DNA of 47,314 nucleotides from an uncultured SAR86 cluster bacterium. GTDB lineage: Bacteria > Pseudomonadota > Gammaproteobacteria > Magnimaribacterales > D2472. The translations under genes were made by a program, and so were the position numbers. Under the pieces are notes generated by a model, which made no database searches, was not told the origin of the DNA, and saw only the letters and a program-made list of their open reading frames with translations. Shown here piece by piece: positions 8,654-17,438 of the stretch; position 1 is the stretch's first letter, and each line of letters begins with the position of its first letter. The DNA lies in contig CABXJR010000004.1 in NCBI GenBank assembly GCA_902512655.1, positions 1 through 47,314 of the forward strand, in the 5' to 3' direction.

Positions 8654-9044
8654 AGCGCTCTATCCAATTATCTAAAAATATTTTTGCTGCTAAATCATCG
8701 ATTCGATCATCTCTTGCATTCATTTGCGCCAACTGCTTAGCTTCAAATGAGGTTAATCTCTCATCAACCAATTCACAAGGAACATTGCTAATCATTTGGA
8801 GTTTTTTAAAGAATTGGTCAACTTTTTTCATAATTTCACTAGGGGTGCCATCCATGTTTAAAGGGTTCCCAACTAGCAATTGGTCAGGTTTCCATTCATT
8901 GATAAGATCTTCGATCGTATTCCAGATTTCTTTGCCTTCTTGAACAACATCAAGCACCATCAAAGGAGAGGAGGTCCCAGTAATTGTTTGTCCAACAGCG
9001 ACACCAATATGTTGAGTGCCAAAGTCAAAAGCTAAAATCTGCAT
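8637..9044 (-). CDS. ruvX: RuvX/YqgF, pre-16S rRNA nuclease (Holliday junction resolvase-like)
   Basis: 135 residues with an RNase H-like fold: the first strand carries FDFGTQHIGVAVG, whose Asp is the first metal ligand, followed by LLVGNPLNMDGT and the family signature VDERLTSFEA, ending with DDLAAKIFLDNWI. In E. coli YqgF processes the 5' end of 16S rRNA; a role in Holliday junctions was proposed by similarity. Its place between a TonB-like gene and dnaG, next to gshB and rsmE, extends the order known in pseudomonads (rsmE-gshB-tonB-yqgE-yqgF). yqgE, commonly just before it, is not present. Confidence 0.93.
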   Translation of the reverse strand: MQILAFDFGTQHIGVAVGQTITGTSSPLMVLDVVQEGKEIWNTIEDLINEWKPDQLLVGNPLNMDGTPSEIMKKVDQFFKKLQMISNVPCELVDERLTSFEAKQLAQMNARDDRIDDLAAKIFLDNWIERYVNSK

Positions 9045-9046
9045 TG

Positions 9047-9664
9047 CTAAGAATTTGAAAAATTCCAGTCTCGAATAATTTCAAGCTGCTGGTAGTTTTC
9101 TAGCATTTCCCCGGGGAAAGGCTCAAATGGAGCTGATTGATATAAAATTTTTAAGGCTAAAGAATCAAGCATTGGATTCCCAGAAGATTGCAAAATATCA
9201 GCATCTATTAAATTTCCCATGTGATCAATGATCGACTTAACCTGAACTCTAAAATTGCCCTGAATGATATCAGAACGAGATATTTCATAATAACCAGCTG
9301 TCTCAACCTGTCTTTGCCAAGCATTTAAATAGATGGTCTCAAAACTTTCCATTGTTGAATTAGACTCTAAACGTCTAACACTGAACTGAGATTGATCTTG
9401 AAGGTTAGCATCTCGAGAGACCATTGCAGTTTTTTGAGTATTTTTTTGAAGAGATTCAAAGCCATTCAAAGAACTGCCCTGCATATCAAACTCTCCATTA
9501 GCAAATTTAATATTCACAATTGTTGCTTCATTAAATTCCCATGGTTGTTGAATAACAACAAAGCTGATCCCAAAAATAACAACTCCATGGAAGATTAAAG
9601 ACGCAAGCATAGATTTCCTAAATCCCCATCTTTGAATTCTTTGTTTGTAAATCAGAGGCTGCAT
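9047..9664 (-). CDS. TonB-family energy transducer-like protein
   Basis: 205 residues. A basic N-terminus (YKQRIQRWGFRKS) precedes one membrane helix at about residues 19-40, then a linker, and a TonB C-terminal domain at about 110-203 (YLNAWQRQVETAGYYE, FRVQVKSIIDHMGNLIDADI, SGNPMLDSLALKIL). TonB proteins pass the energy of the ExbBD complex to outer-membrane receptors. Unlike classical TonB there is no proline-rich spacer, and no exbBD is nearby. The same neighbourhood (next to gshB) holds the TonB3 type in Pseudomonas, linked there to twitching rather than iron uptake. This copy is most likely that orthologue; its partner receptor is unknown. Confidence 0.8.
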   Translation of the reverse strand: MQPLIYKQRIQRWGFRKSMLASLIFHGVVIFGISFVVIQQPWEFNEATIVNIKFANGEFDMQGSSLNGFESLQKNTQKTAMVSRDANLQDQSQFSVRRLESNSTMESFETIYLNAWQRQVETAGYYEISRSDIIQGNFRVQVKSIIDHMGNLIDADILQSSGNPMLDSLALKILYQSAPFEPFPGEMLENYQQLEIIRDWNFSNS

Positions 9665-9665
9665 A

Positions 9666-10598
9666 TTATATTGATTGAAGCAAAGTCTGAATTGGATTTT
9701 GACCAGTTTGGGACAAAATCTCTCTAGCGCCTGTTGGGCTTGTTATATTAATTTCGGTTAAATGGTTTCCAATCATATCGATTCCCGCAAACACAATGCC
9801 CTCATCCGATAGTAACTTGCCAATCTCTATACTGACTCTAGCCTGGGCATCAGTTAATTCTCGAGCTTCACCTATGCCGCCAGCAGCGAGATTGCCCTTA
9901 AAACTTCCTCCTTGAGGAATTCTTGCAAGCGCAATAGGAAATGGCTTGCCGTGAATGATAAGTATTCGATAGTCACCATCATAAATTTCGGGTAAGAAAT
10001 TTTGGACCATGACCATGATTTGATAATTATTAGTGAGTGATTTAAATATGTCTAGATGATCTTTTGAGCTTTCATCAAATTTATAAATTGACTCTCCGCC
10101 CATACCATCAAGGGGCTTTAAAATAATAGTCGGATATTTTTTTTTGAATAGTTTAAAGTCTTCCTCTTTGCAAATAACGCTTGTATCAGGCATCCAATGA
10201 GAAAATCTAAGTGCAAAAATCTTTTCATTAAATTTCTGCAATGCTGAAGGTCGATTAATAATATTAGCCCCCTCAGATTCAGCCTGAGATAACAAATGCA
10301 AAGCATTTATAAAGTTTTCATCTACTGGAGGATCCTTCCTCATAAAAACATAGTCAAAATCTTTTAGCGCTTTTATTGCGTCAACTTTTGCACTAATCTG
10401 TGGATTATCTATAGGGTCCTTAATTTCAAAGAAGTTAGCAGAAATTTTTTTATCTTTGAAAATTAAATCACTCATCTCACACTGAAAAATCTGACCACCC
10501 ATGCTATGTGCTTCCTGCATCCACAAGATAGTTGTATCTTTTTTTGGATTTAATTCATCTAGGGAATCGGTAATAAAAAGTGAGGAAGTTCCCTGCAT
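9666..10598 (-). CDS. gshB: glutathione synthase
   Basis: 310 residues, ATP-grasp ligase joining gamma-glutamylcysteine and glycine to make glutathione. Visible marks: the N-terminal prokaryotic GSHase domain with VFMRKDPPVDENFINALHL, the ATP-binding ILKPLDGMGGESIYKF, and the metal-binding end FAGIDMIGNHLTEINITSPTGAREI. The length matches the family. The ATG overlaps the rsmE stop by one base (TAATG), so the two are coupled, and tonB-like follows one base after the stop. Confidence 0.97.
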   Translation of the reverse strand: MQGTSSLFITDSLDELNPKKDTTILWMQEAHSMGGQIFQCEMSDLIFKDKKISANFFEIKDPIDNPQISAKVDAIKALKDFDYVFMRKDPPVDENFINALHLLSQAESEGANIINRPSALQKFNEKIFALRFSHWMPDTSVICKEEDFKLFKKKYPTIILKPLDGMGGESIYKFDESSKDHLDIFKSLTNNYQIMVMVQNFLPEIYDGDYRILIIHGKPFPIALARIPQGGSFKGNLAAGGIGEARELTDAQARVSIEIGKLLSDEGIVFAGIDMIGNHLTEINITSPTGAREILSQTGQNPIQTLLQSI

Positions 10599-11338
10599 TA
10601 ATATTCCCCCAAAAGGCCATGAAACATAGATAATCCTACAACCGGCGCTGTCTCAGCTCGCAATACGTAATGCCCTATTTTGAATGACTGCAATCCTAGC
10701 TCATTCATGATTTCACGCTCAGCTTCTGAATAACCCGATTCAGGCCCCGTGATGAAACCAATACTATTTAAGTTCAAAATCTCATCCTCTTTGATAAATT
10801 GATTAGCAATTGTATCAAGAACGAATAACCCTTCTAAATCTGTATCTATCTTTTCACTTTGGAGGCATTGTTTAAGTCCATCAAAATAATCAATGCTAGG
10901 AATATAATTACATCCAGATTGCTCACATGCACTTATAATAGCCTCCTCAAGCTTATGGTTTAATTTGGATAAATCTTTTTTTGCTAATGATTGATCTAGA
11001 TTTGCTGGCTTATATATAAGAATTGAGTTCACTCCTAACTCTACAAGCTTTTGTAATGAGTAAATTAAATTATCTCTTTTCAGATATGGGATGATCGCTA
11101 GATAAGATTTTTGATAGGGATTTTGCATAAATAAAATATCATCTATATGAAAATTTATATATGCTTTGGCAATCTCTTGAATCTTGCCATTAGCCAAAGC
11201 ACCTTGACCATCAAAAAACTCTACAAGATCATCTGATTGCAACCTTAGAACCTTGGCAAGATGATGTATTTGTTTTATGTTGGTGCACTTATAGTTTGGT
11301 GCAGTTAATGCAGGACAAAAAATTCTAGGCTTTCTCAT
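10598..11338 (-). CDS. rsmE: 16S rRNA m3U1498 methyltransferase RsmE
   Basis: 246 residues from the ATG at 11338; the track extends one codon to a TTG. N-terminal PUA-like RNA-binding part with HHLAKVLRLQSDDLVEFFDG, then a SPOUT methyltransferase with ELGVNSILIY, FITGPESGYSEAE (SAM knot) and FKIGHYVLRAETAPVVGL, the family C-terminal signature. It methylates U1498 of 16S rRNA in the decoding region. First gene of the rsmE-gshB-tonB-ruvX-dnaG-rpoD run. There is no Shine-Dalgarno sequence; TATAAT sits six bases before the ATG with TTGACT 19 bases further upstream, which fits a leaderless mRNA. Confidence 0.95.
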   Translation of the reverse strand: MRKPRIFCPALTAPNYKCTNIKQIHHLAKVLRLQSDDLVEFFDGQGALANGKIQEIAKAYINFHIDDILFMQNPYQKSYLAIIPYLKRDNLIYSLQKLVELGVNSILIYKPANLDQSLAKKDLSKLNHKLEEAIISACEQSGCNYIPSIDYFDGLKQCLQSEKIDTDLEGLFVLDTIANQFIKEDEILNLNSIGFITGPESGYSEAEREIMNELGLQSFKIGHYVLRAETAPVVGLSMFHGLLGEY

Positions 11339-11343
11339 CAAAT

Positions 11344-11353
11344 AATTATAATT
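11344..11353. promoter_or_regulatory. palindromic AATTATAATT, possible shared -10 for rsmE and the SixA-like gene
   Basis: AATTATAATT is its own reverse complement and lies between two divergent ATGs (11338 minus, 11367 plus). It offers TATAAT on both strands: 11347-11352 plus and 11350-11345 minus. On the minus strand a TTGACT lies 19 bases further upstream; no good -35 is seen for the plus strand. The whole divergent gap is only 28 bases, so promoter elements must lie here or inside the genes. Confidence 0.4.
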
Positions 11354-11366
11354 GGTATTTTTTATA

Positions 11367-11927
11367 ATGAGTCAAAGTCATATCATTCTTGTTAGACATG
11401 GAGAAGCATCTGCAGGATGGTCTGTGCATCCCGATCCTGGTTTAAGTGAGCTAGGTAGAGAACAAGCTGCTGAAGCTGGAAAGTCTCTTATTGAAAAAAT
11501 TCCTTGCTATCAACTTATTTCAAGTCCCAAAAAAAGAGCTATTGAAACAATGGAAATGATGATTAATGAAAGAGAATGCTCTTTTCAATTAGATTCTAGA
11601 TTTATTGAAATACCCTCAGACAATATTGAAACTGCTGAAAAACGTGACTGGCTTATTAAAATTTTTACAACTCCAATCAAAGCGTTACCGGAGGCTGTAA
11701 AAGAGTGGCGCATTAATTTAATAACCTGGCTCGAGAAAATTGAAGGCAATTTGATTGTGACGACACACTTCATGGTGATCAATGCATTGGTTTCATACAT
11801 CACAAGCAATAATAAAATTTCATATTTTCATCCTGATTACGCATCTAGAACAGAAATATTTTTTAAAAATGGCAAAATGACGCAATTGATTTTGGGTGAT
11901 GATAAAAAAACTGTAATAAATCTCTAA
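11367..11927 (+). CDS. histidine phosphatase family protein, SixA-like
   Basis: 186 residues from ATG 11367; the track uses an upstream TTG. The phosphohistidine loop LVRHGEAS is at the N-terminus, followed by DPGLSELGREQAAEAG and SSPKKRAIETMEMM. The second catalytic His is in IVTTHFMVINALV. These place it in the histidine phosphatase (phosphoglycerate mutase-like) clan. SixA removes phosphate from phosphohistidine in phosphorelays, but many members act on small metabolites; the true substrate cannot be read here. It is divergent from rsmE by 28 bases and precedes fis in the same direction. Confidence 0.8.
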   Translation: MSQSHIILVRHGEASAGWSVHPDPGLSELGREQAAEAGKSLIEKIPCYQLISSPKKRAIETMEMMINERECSFQLDSRFIEIPSDNIETAEKRDWLIKIFTTPIKALPEAVKEWRINLITWLEKIEGNLIVTTHFMVINALVSYITSNNKISYFHPDYASRTEIFFKNGKMTQLILGDDKKTVINL

Positions 11928-11933
11928 AAATAG

Positions 11934-11961
11934 TTGAGCAATTTTTAATCAGCTGTAGAAT
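11934..11961 (+). promoter_or_regulatory. candidate sigma-70 promoter for fis-purH-purD-coq7
   Basis: TTGAGC (11934-11939) and TAGAAT (11956-11961) are 16 bases apart, matching consensus 4/6 and 5/6. It sits in the gap between the SixA-like stop and fis. Transcription would start near 11968, right at a TTG that is in frame with fis and 21 bases before its ATG. Confidence 0.4.
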
Positions 11962-11989
11962 TTATATTTTGCAGAAAAATATCTACTTA

Positions 11990-12256
11990 ATGACTAAAAC
12001 AGTCTCACAAAAACCAAAAAATAAACCTCTTAGTGAGCAAGTAAGAAAGGCTATGAAGAAATATTTTGCCACTCTTGGTAATACAAGCCCAGCAAATGTT
12101 TATGAAATGGTTATGGCTGAGGTTGAGCCTGAACTCTTGAAGGCAGTAATGAAGTATACCAACAACAATCAATCTAAGGCTGCAATTGCTCTGGGATTGA
12201 ACAGAGCAACCCTTAGAAAAAAATTACATCGATATAACATTACAGAAGAATCATGA
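11990..12256 (+). CDS. fis: Fis family DNA-binding nucleoid protein
   Basis: 88 residues from ATG 11990; a TTG at 11969 would add seven. The region after KPLSEQVRKAMKKYF aligns with E. coli Fis, and the C-terminal helix-turn-helix is clear: NNNQSKAAIALGLNRATLRKKLHRYNI. Fis bends DNA and tunes rRNA, tRNA and many other promoters with growth rate. It overlaps purH by four bases (ATGA), so the two are translated together, as in the fis-purH order of many non-enteric gammaproteobacteria. dusB, the usual upstream partner, is absent. No ribosome binding site is evident at either start. Confidence 0.93.
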   Translation: MTKTVSQKPKNKPLSEQVRKAMKKYFATLGNTSPANVYEMVMAEVEPELLKAVMKYTNNNQSKAAIALGLNRATLRKKLHRYNITEES

Positions 12257-13791
12257 GCTTAATTACCCCAAAAACTGCTCTTGTGAGTCTTTCAGATAAA
12301 TCTAATTTAGATGAATTGATAAAGTTTTTACTTAATCAAGAAGTAAAAATTATTTCAACCGGAGGGACTTATAATGCTATTAAAAAAATTACAGATCAGG
12401 TCGTTGAGGTTTCAGAATTTACAGGATTTGAAGAAATGATGGATGGTCGAGTTAAAACTTTACATCCAAAAATTCATGCTGGAATTTTGGCCAGAAGACA
12501 AACAGATTTAGAAGTTTTAACTGAGCGCAGCTATGAGGTCATTGATATGGTTGTTGTTAATCTATATCCATTTCAAGAAACAGTCGCCTCAGGGTGTGAA
12601 TTTGATGAGGCTATAGAAAAAATTGATATAGGTGGGCCAACGATGATTAGGTCAGCAGCAAAAAACTTCAAAGATGTTGCCGTCATTTCTGATCCAAATG
12701 ACTATAGTCGGTTAATAGATGAGTGGAAAAATCAAGGGGGCATCAGTTATGAATTTAGAAAGGAGCTTTCACAAAAAGTTTTCCAGCTCATGGCTGAATA
12801 CAATTCAGCTATTGCAAATTATCTAAAAGATATCTTATCTAATGCACATCAATATAATTTCAGCAAGAGTGAATCTCTAAGGTATGGAGAAAATCCTCAC
12901 CAAAGTGCAGATTTATTAACTTTTTCTAATTTAGAACATAAAAATATTGCTAATGCAGACGTTCTTCAGGGCAAAGAGCTTTCATACAATAATATTGTAG
13001 ATGCTGATGCTGCCTGGGAATGTGTCAGAGCATTTGATGAACCGGCTTGCGTAATTGTAAAACATGCAAATCCCTGTGGGGTTGCTGAGGCAAACTCTAT
13101 CTTTGACGCTTATGACCTAGCATTTAAAACTGATCCAACGTCTGCTTTTGGTGGCATTATCGCGTTTAACAGAGAACTGGATAAAAAAACTGCTGAAGAA
13201 ATCAATACTCGTCAATTTGTTGAGGTTGTGTTAGCTACCGGTTTTGAAGAAGCTGCGTTGGTGGAGCTTGCTAAAAAGAAAAATGTACGAGTTTTATGTG
13301 TAGATTTGGAGCAAGATAACCCATATCCAGGCGTCATTAAAAAAGTGTCTGGGGGAATATTAATCCAAAGCGATGACACTATTATTGTTTCCAAAACAGA
13401 CCTTCGGTGCGTTACTAAAAGGGAGCCAACCCCTGAAGAAATTGATGATCTAATGTTCGCATGGAAGGTTGCTAAATTTGTTAAATCGAATGCTATCGTT
13501 TATGTCAAAAATAAACAGACCATTGGCATTGGCGCCGGTCAAATGAGTAGAGTTATTAGTGCTGAAATTGCTAATCTTAAAGCAAAAGAGGAGGGTTTAG
13601 AGGTCAAGGGTGCAGCAATGGCCTCAGATGCATTTTTTCCATTCAGGGATGGTATAGATAAAGCTGCTTCGAATGGAATAGCAACAATTATTCAGCCTGG
13701 TGGATCGATTAGAGATGAGGAAGTGATCGCAGCAGCTGATGAAAATAACATTGCTATGGTCTTTACTGCAATGCGTCACTTTAGACATTAA
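12253..13791 (+). CDS. purH: bifunctional AICAR formyltransferase / IMP cyclohydrolase
   Basis: 512 residues, catalysing the last two steps to IMP. The N-terminal IMP cyclohydrolase (MGS-like fold) shows IISTGGTYNAIKK, DGRVKTLHPKIHAGIL and NLYPF. The larger AICAR transformylase half has SLRYGENPHQSA and the catalytic KHANPCGVAEA, then TSAFGGIIAFNR. The end IQPGGSIRDEEVIAAADEN is highly conserved. Its ATG overlaps the fis stop and purD starts 2 bases after its stop, forming a fis-purH-purD-coq7 unit. Confidence 0.98.
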   Translation: MSLITPKTALVSLSDKSNLDELIKFLLNQEVKIISTGGTYNAIKKITDQVVEVSEFTGFEEMMDGRVKTLHPKIHAGILARRQTDLEVLTERSYEVIDMVVVNLYPFQETVASGCEFDEAIEKIDIGGPTMIRSAAKNFKDVAVISDPNDYSRLIDEWKNQGGISYEFRKELSQKVFQLMAEYNSAIANYLKDILSNAHQYNFSKSESLRYGENPHQSADLLTFSNLEHKNIANADVLQGKELSYNNIVDADAAWECVRAFDEPACVIVKHANPCGVAEANSIFDAYDLAFKTDPTSAFGGIIAFNRELDKKTAEEINTRQFVEVVLATGFEEAALVELAKKKNVRVLCVDLEQDNPYPGVIKKVSGGILIQSDDTIIVSKTDLRCVTKREPTPEEIDDLMFAWKVAKFVKSNAIVYVKNKQTIGIGAGQMSRVISAEIANLKAKEEGLEVKGAAMASDAFFPFRDGIDKAASNGIATIIQPGGSIRDEEVIAAADENNIAMVFTAMRHFRH

Positions 13792-13793
13792 AA

Positions 13794-15062
13794 ATGTACA
13801 TTTTGGTTATTGGATCAGGCGGAAGAGAACATGCTTTAGCTTGGAAATGTGCGCAAGATGCTTCTGTATCAGAGGTTTTTGTGTGTCCAGGAAACGCAGG
13901 TACCGCATTAGAAAATAAGGTATCCAATGCATCTATTGATATTAGTAACTTTGAAGAAGTAAAAGATTTTTGCATTGAAAAAAATATTGCTCTTGTGATT
14001 GTTGGGCCAGAACAGCCTCTTGTTGATGGGCTGGTCGATTATTTGCAAACTGTTAATATTAAAACCTTTGGACCTTCTAGCGCTGCTGCTCAGTTAGAGG
14101 GCTCTAAAACATTCTCAAAAGACTTTTTTATTCAATATGGTATTCCTACAGCAACTTATGTGGCCTTTAATAACTTTGATAGTGCAAAAGAGCACTTAAA
14201 AAAGATTCCATATCCAACAGTAGTGAAGGCAGATGGTTTAGCAGCAGGTAAAGGAGTGATTATTTGCCAAACTGAAAATGAAGCTTTAGAAGCCTTGATC
14301 AGTATTTTTAAAGACCAAGCATTTGGAGATGCTGGAACAAGCGTGGTTATTGAAGATTTTTTAATTGGAGAAGAGGCAAGTTTTATTGCAGTGGTGAGTA
14401 AAGATAAAATTATCCCCCTTGCAACCAGTCAGGATCATAAAGCCGTGGGTGATGGCGATGTGGGGTTAAATACAGGTGGCATGGGCGCATATTCACCTGC
14501 GCCGATAGTTGATGAAAAGCTTCACCAAAAAATTATTGATGAGGTGATGCAACCAACTATGCAAGGTTTAATAACTGAAGGCTCGCCCTATCTTGGATTT
14601 TTATATGCTGGGCTAATGATCAATAATGGAGAATTGAAAGTTCTTGAATTTAATTGCAGATTTGGAGATCCTGAAACTCAACCTATTCTGCTGAGATTAC
14701 AATCAAGTCTGGTTGAGCTTTGTCTGGCAGCGATCGATGATAGGTTAAATGATTATCAAATTCAATGGGCTGATGAACATGCCTGTGGCGTGGTGATTGC
14801 GAGTCATGGCTATCCTGAGGACTATACAAAAAATAATGAAGTAACAATTAAATCCTCTGACGTGGGTGGAATGAAGCTGTTCCATGCAGGCACAAAACTT
14901 CAAAGCGATAAGGTGTTAACATCAGGAGGAAGAGTGTTTTGTGCAACTGCTTTAGGTAAAGATCTGCAAGAAGCTCAATCAAGAGCGTATGATCTGGTAG
15001 AGTCTGTATCCTTCGAGGGAGCTTTTTATCGAAAAGATATCGGCAATAAAGGATTGAAATGA
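13794..15062 (+). CDS. purD: phosphoribosylamine-glycine ligase (GAR synthetase)
   Basis: 422 residues, ATP-grasp enzyme of the second purine step, joining glycine to phosphoribosylamine. Marks in order: the N-terminal VIGSGGREHALAWK, GPEQPLVDGLVDY, the ATP-grasp VVKADGLAAGKGVIIC, GLNTGGMGAYSPAP, and the metal-binding EFNCRFGDPETQPIL. Its TGA overlaps the coq7 ATG (ATGA), suggesting coupling. Confidence 0.98.
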   Translation: MYILVIGSGGREHALAWKCAQDASVSEVFVCPGNAGTALENKVSNASIDISNFEEVKDFCIEKNIALVIVGPEQPLVDGLVDYLQTVNIKTFGPSSAAAQLEGSKTFSKDFFIQYGIPTATYVAFNNFDSAKEHLKKIPYPTVVKADGLAAGKGVIICQTENEALEALISIFKDQAFGDAGTSVVIEDFLIGEEASFIAVVSKDKIIPLATSQDHKAVGDGDVGLNTGGMGAYSPAPIVDEKLHQKIIDEVMQPTMQGLITEGSPYLGFLYAGLMINNGELKVLEFNCRFGDPETQPILLRLQSSLVELCLAAIDDRLNDYQIQWADEHACGVVIASHGYPEDYTKNNEVTIKSSDVGGMKLFHAGTKLQSDKVLTSGGRVFCATALGKDLQEAQSRAYDLVESVSFEGAFYRKDIGNKGLK

Positions 15063-15685
15063 ATTTATTAGATAATTTTATAAATGAGTGCGACATTGCT
15101 TTGAAAACATTGTCGTTCAAAAAGAGTGGGACCGGTAGATCGTATCCAGTGAATGAGGCTCCCTCCTCTTTATCAAAAGAAGAAAAAAATCTGTCAGCAC
15201 AACTAATGCGAGTAAATTTAGCTGGCGAAGTTGCAGCTCAGGCGCTCTACAGGGGTCAAGCAATGGTTTGCAAAGATGCCGAGATAAAAAATCATCTCGT
15301 GCAGGCTGGAGAAGAAGAAACAGATCATTTAATTTGGTGTAAAAAACGCCTTGAAGAGTTAAACGGAAAACCTTCAATCCTCAACCCTGTTTGGTATGCA
15401 GGATCATTTGCTATAGGTGCAATATTTGGAAGCTTTGGAGAAAAAACTAGTTTAGGATTTATTGAAGAAACGGAAAAACAGGTAGTAAAACATCTTGAAA
15501 GGCATTTAGATAAAGTACCAAAGAATGATACTGAGACAATTGAAATTTTAAAGACTATGCGAGCTGATGAAAATGAGCATGCTCAAGAAGCTGCAGAAAA
15601 TGGGAGTGAATCATTATCTGAGCCAACCAAAAAACTTATGAGCTTCACTGCAAAGGTAATGACATCATCAAGCGCTTATATTTAA
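15059..15685 (+). CDS. coq7: demethoxyubiquinone hydroxylase Coq7
   Basis: 208 residues. A membrane-associated di-iron carboxylate enzyme that adds the last ring hydroxyl in aerobic ubiquinone synthesis. The two four-helix-bundle repeats carry the iron ligands: Glu57 (AGEVAAQ), Glu87-His90 (EETDH), a Glu near 137, and Glu171-His174 (ENEH). VWYAGSFAIGAIFGSFG is the hydrophobic membrane-contact region. Its presence implies aerobic respiration with ubiquinone. It is coupled to purD and converges on trpC, the two stops overlapping by four bases. Confidence 0.95.
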   Translation: MNLLDNFINECDIALKTLSFKKSGTGRSYPVNEAPSSLSKEEKNLSAQLMRVNLAGEVAAQALYRGQAMVCKDAEIKNHLVQAGEEETDHLIWCKKRLEELNGKPSILNPVWYAGSFAIGAIFGSFGEKTSLGFIEETEKQVVKHLERHLDKVPKNDTETIEILKTMRADENEHAQEAAENGSESLSEPTKKLMSFTAKVMTSSSAYI

Positions 15686-16428
15686 AAAGAGCCTCTCATT
15701 AAGCCTTCTCCAACAAGAAAGACTGTAATATTATTGAATTTTAAATAATTCATATCTTCCCTAGATTTAATTCCTGACTCTGCAATAAAGATATTGTTTT
15801 GTTTGAATAAATTTCTTAAGCGAACAGAATTATCCAGGTCAACTTCAAATGTTTTTAGATTTCTGTTGTTTACACCTATTAAAGCATCTTCAAAATGCTC
15901 AACTCTATGGAGTTCATTTTCATCATGTACCTCAATTAAATAATCCAGGTCTAACTTTTTAGCAATATTAACGAAATCCTCAATTTGCTGATCAGAAAGA
16001 ATGGATGCAATCAATAAAATACAATCTGCGCCAATCAATTTAGATTCGTAAATCTGATATTCATCAATCATGAAATCTTTTCTTAAAATCGGTAAGGCAG
16101 TAATCTTCTTAACCTTTTTTAAATAATCAGCACTCCCCATAAAAAAATCTTCTTCTGTCAAAATTGATAATGCGGATGCTCCAAAAGCCTCATACTCAAT
16201 TGCTTTTTTTACTGGATCAAATTCCTCTGCAATGACTCCTGCGCTTGGTGAGGCTTTTTTTATTTCTGCGATAATGGCTTCATCTTTGTTGGAAATATTA
16301 TCTTTAAATCTTCCTCTTGGAAGATCGAGATCTTCTAAAGAGTTCTTTATTTGCTCCAAAGATAATTCTGCTTTCTTGTGAATAAGGTTAGCTTTTGTGT
16401 TTGCAACTATTGCTTGGAGAATAGTCAT
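15682..16428 (-). CDS. trpC: indole-3-glycerol phosphate synthase
   Basis: 248 residues, TIM barrel making indole-3-glycerol phosphate from the TrpF product. Motifs: IIAEIKKASPSAGVI (substrate-binding lysine and serines), ALSILTEEDFFMGS, LPILRKDFMIDEYQIYES, GADCILLIASILS, IGVNNRNLKTFEVD and FIAESGIKSRED. It is a stand-alone enzyme, not fused to TrpF. Last gene of the nine-gene minus unit, its ATG overlapping the trpD stop by one base. trpF, trpB and trpA are not in this window. Confidence 0.97.
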   Translation of the reverse strand: MTILQAIVANTKANLIHKKAELSLEQIKNSLEDLDLPRGRFKDNISNKDEAIIAEIKKASPSAGVIAEEFDPVKKAIEYEAFGASALSILTEEDFFMGSADYLKKVKKITALPILRKDFMIDEYQIYESKLIGADCILLIASILSDQQIEDFVNIAKKLDLDYLIEVHDENELHRVEHFEDALIGVNNRNLKTFEVDLDNSVRLRNLFKQNNIFIAESGIKSREDMNYLKFNNITVFLVGEGLMRGSF

Positions 16429-17438
16429 TAGCTATTTGAGACTCGAACGTATGAAGCTAATTTATCTGCAGCCATACCGTTATTCATTAATTCAAACGAA
16501 AGCTCAACACCACCTGCAATTGAATCTACTTTTTTTGCTAGATATAAAGCTGCACCAGCATTAAGAGCAATCATATCTTGGACAGCTGATTTATCACCTG
16601 AGAAGGCTTCTCTAATTAATTGCAAACTGTCATCAGGTGAAGTGGCTGAGATTTCAGGCAGTGTTCCAAAAGATAAGCCAAAATCTTTTGGAGAAATTTC
16701 ATACTCAGAAATAGTATTATCCTTTAGCTCTGCAACATATGTGGAGTCGGTGATAGTGATTTCATCTAAACCATCGAAACCATGAACAATAAGAACATGG
16801 TCCATGGATAAATTCTTTGCAACCGATGCAAAAGTTCTCACTAAATCTTTTTGATAAACACCTAGGATTTGCCTTTTTGCACCACATGGATTTGTATGAG
16901 GGCCTAGCAAATTAAATAAGGTTTTTTCTCCTATTTTTTGCCTGGCGGGCATAACATATTTCATTGATTCATGATGCAAAGGGGCAAACAAAAAAACAAA
17001 ACCCACTCTCTTAAAAATGACTTCTAACTTTTCTCTATCATGTGCTATGTCAGCTCCAGCTGCTAATAATAAATCTGCACTTCCAGACTTACTAGATACT
17101 GCCTTGTTGCCATGCTTAGTTACTGCTGCGCCTCCTGCAGCAGCCACAAAAGATGAGGCGGTAGAACAGTTAAAAGTATGCAGGCCCGAACCCCCTGTAC
17201 CACAAGTATCTATATGATCTCCATCACCCAACAGAAAACTAAGAGACTTTTCTTTCATGACTCTGGCAGCAGCAGTAATCTCAGTTTCCTGAATGCCCTT
17301 CGCATTTAAGGCTAATAAAAATGCTTCGATAGAATGATCATCAACATTTCCGGTCATGATTGATTCAATTGCGTGCTGCATAGAATGAAAATCAAGGTCC
17401 TCTTTCTTTTCTAGCTGATTAATAAAATCCTGGATCAT
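16428..17438 (-). CDS. trpD: anthranilate phosphoribosyltransferase
   Basis: 336 residues. It attaches PRPP to anthranilate. The glycine-rich PRPP site DTCGTGGSGLHTFNCST, the anthranilate-contacting KHGNKAVSSKSGSADLL, and the family motif FNLLGPHTNPCGAKRQILGVY are all present. Start and stop overlap trpG (4 bases) and trpC (1 base), consistent with a tightly coupled trpGDC block. A stand-alone form, not fused to TrpG as in enterics. Confidence 0.98.
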   Translation of the reverse strand: MIQDFINQLEKKEDLDFHSMQHAIESIMTGNVDDHSIEAFLLALNAKGIQETEITAAARVMKEKSLSFLLGDGDHIDTCGTGGSGLHTFNCSTASSFVAAAGGAAVTKHGNKAVSSKSGSADLLLAAGADIAHDREKLEVIFKRVGFVFLFAPLHHESMKYVMPARQKIGEKTLFNLLGPHTNPCGAKRQILGVYQKDLVRTFASVAKNLSMDHVLIVHGFDGLDEITITDSTYVAELKDNTISEYEISPKDFGLSFGTLPEISATSPDDSLQLIREAFSGDKSAVQDMIALNAGAALYLAKKVDSIAGGVELSFELMNNGMAADKLASYVRVSNS

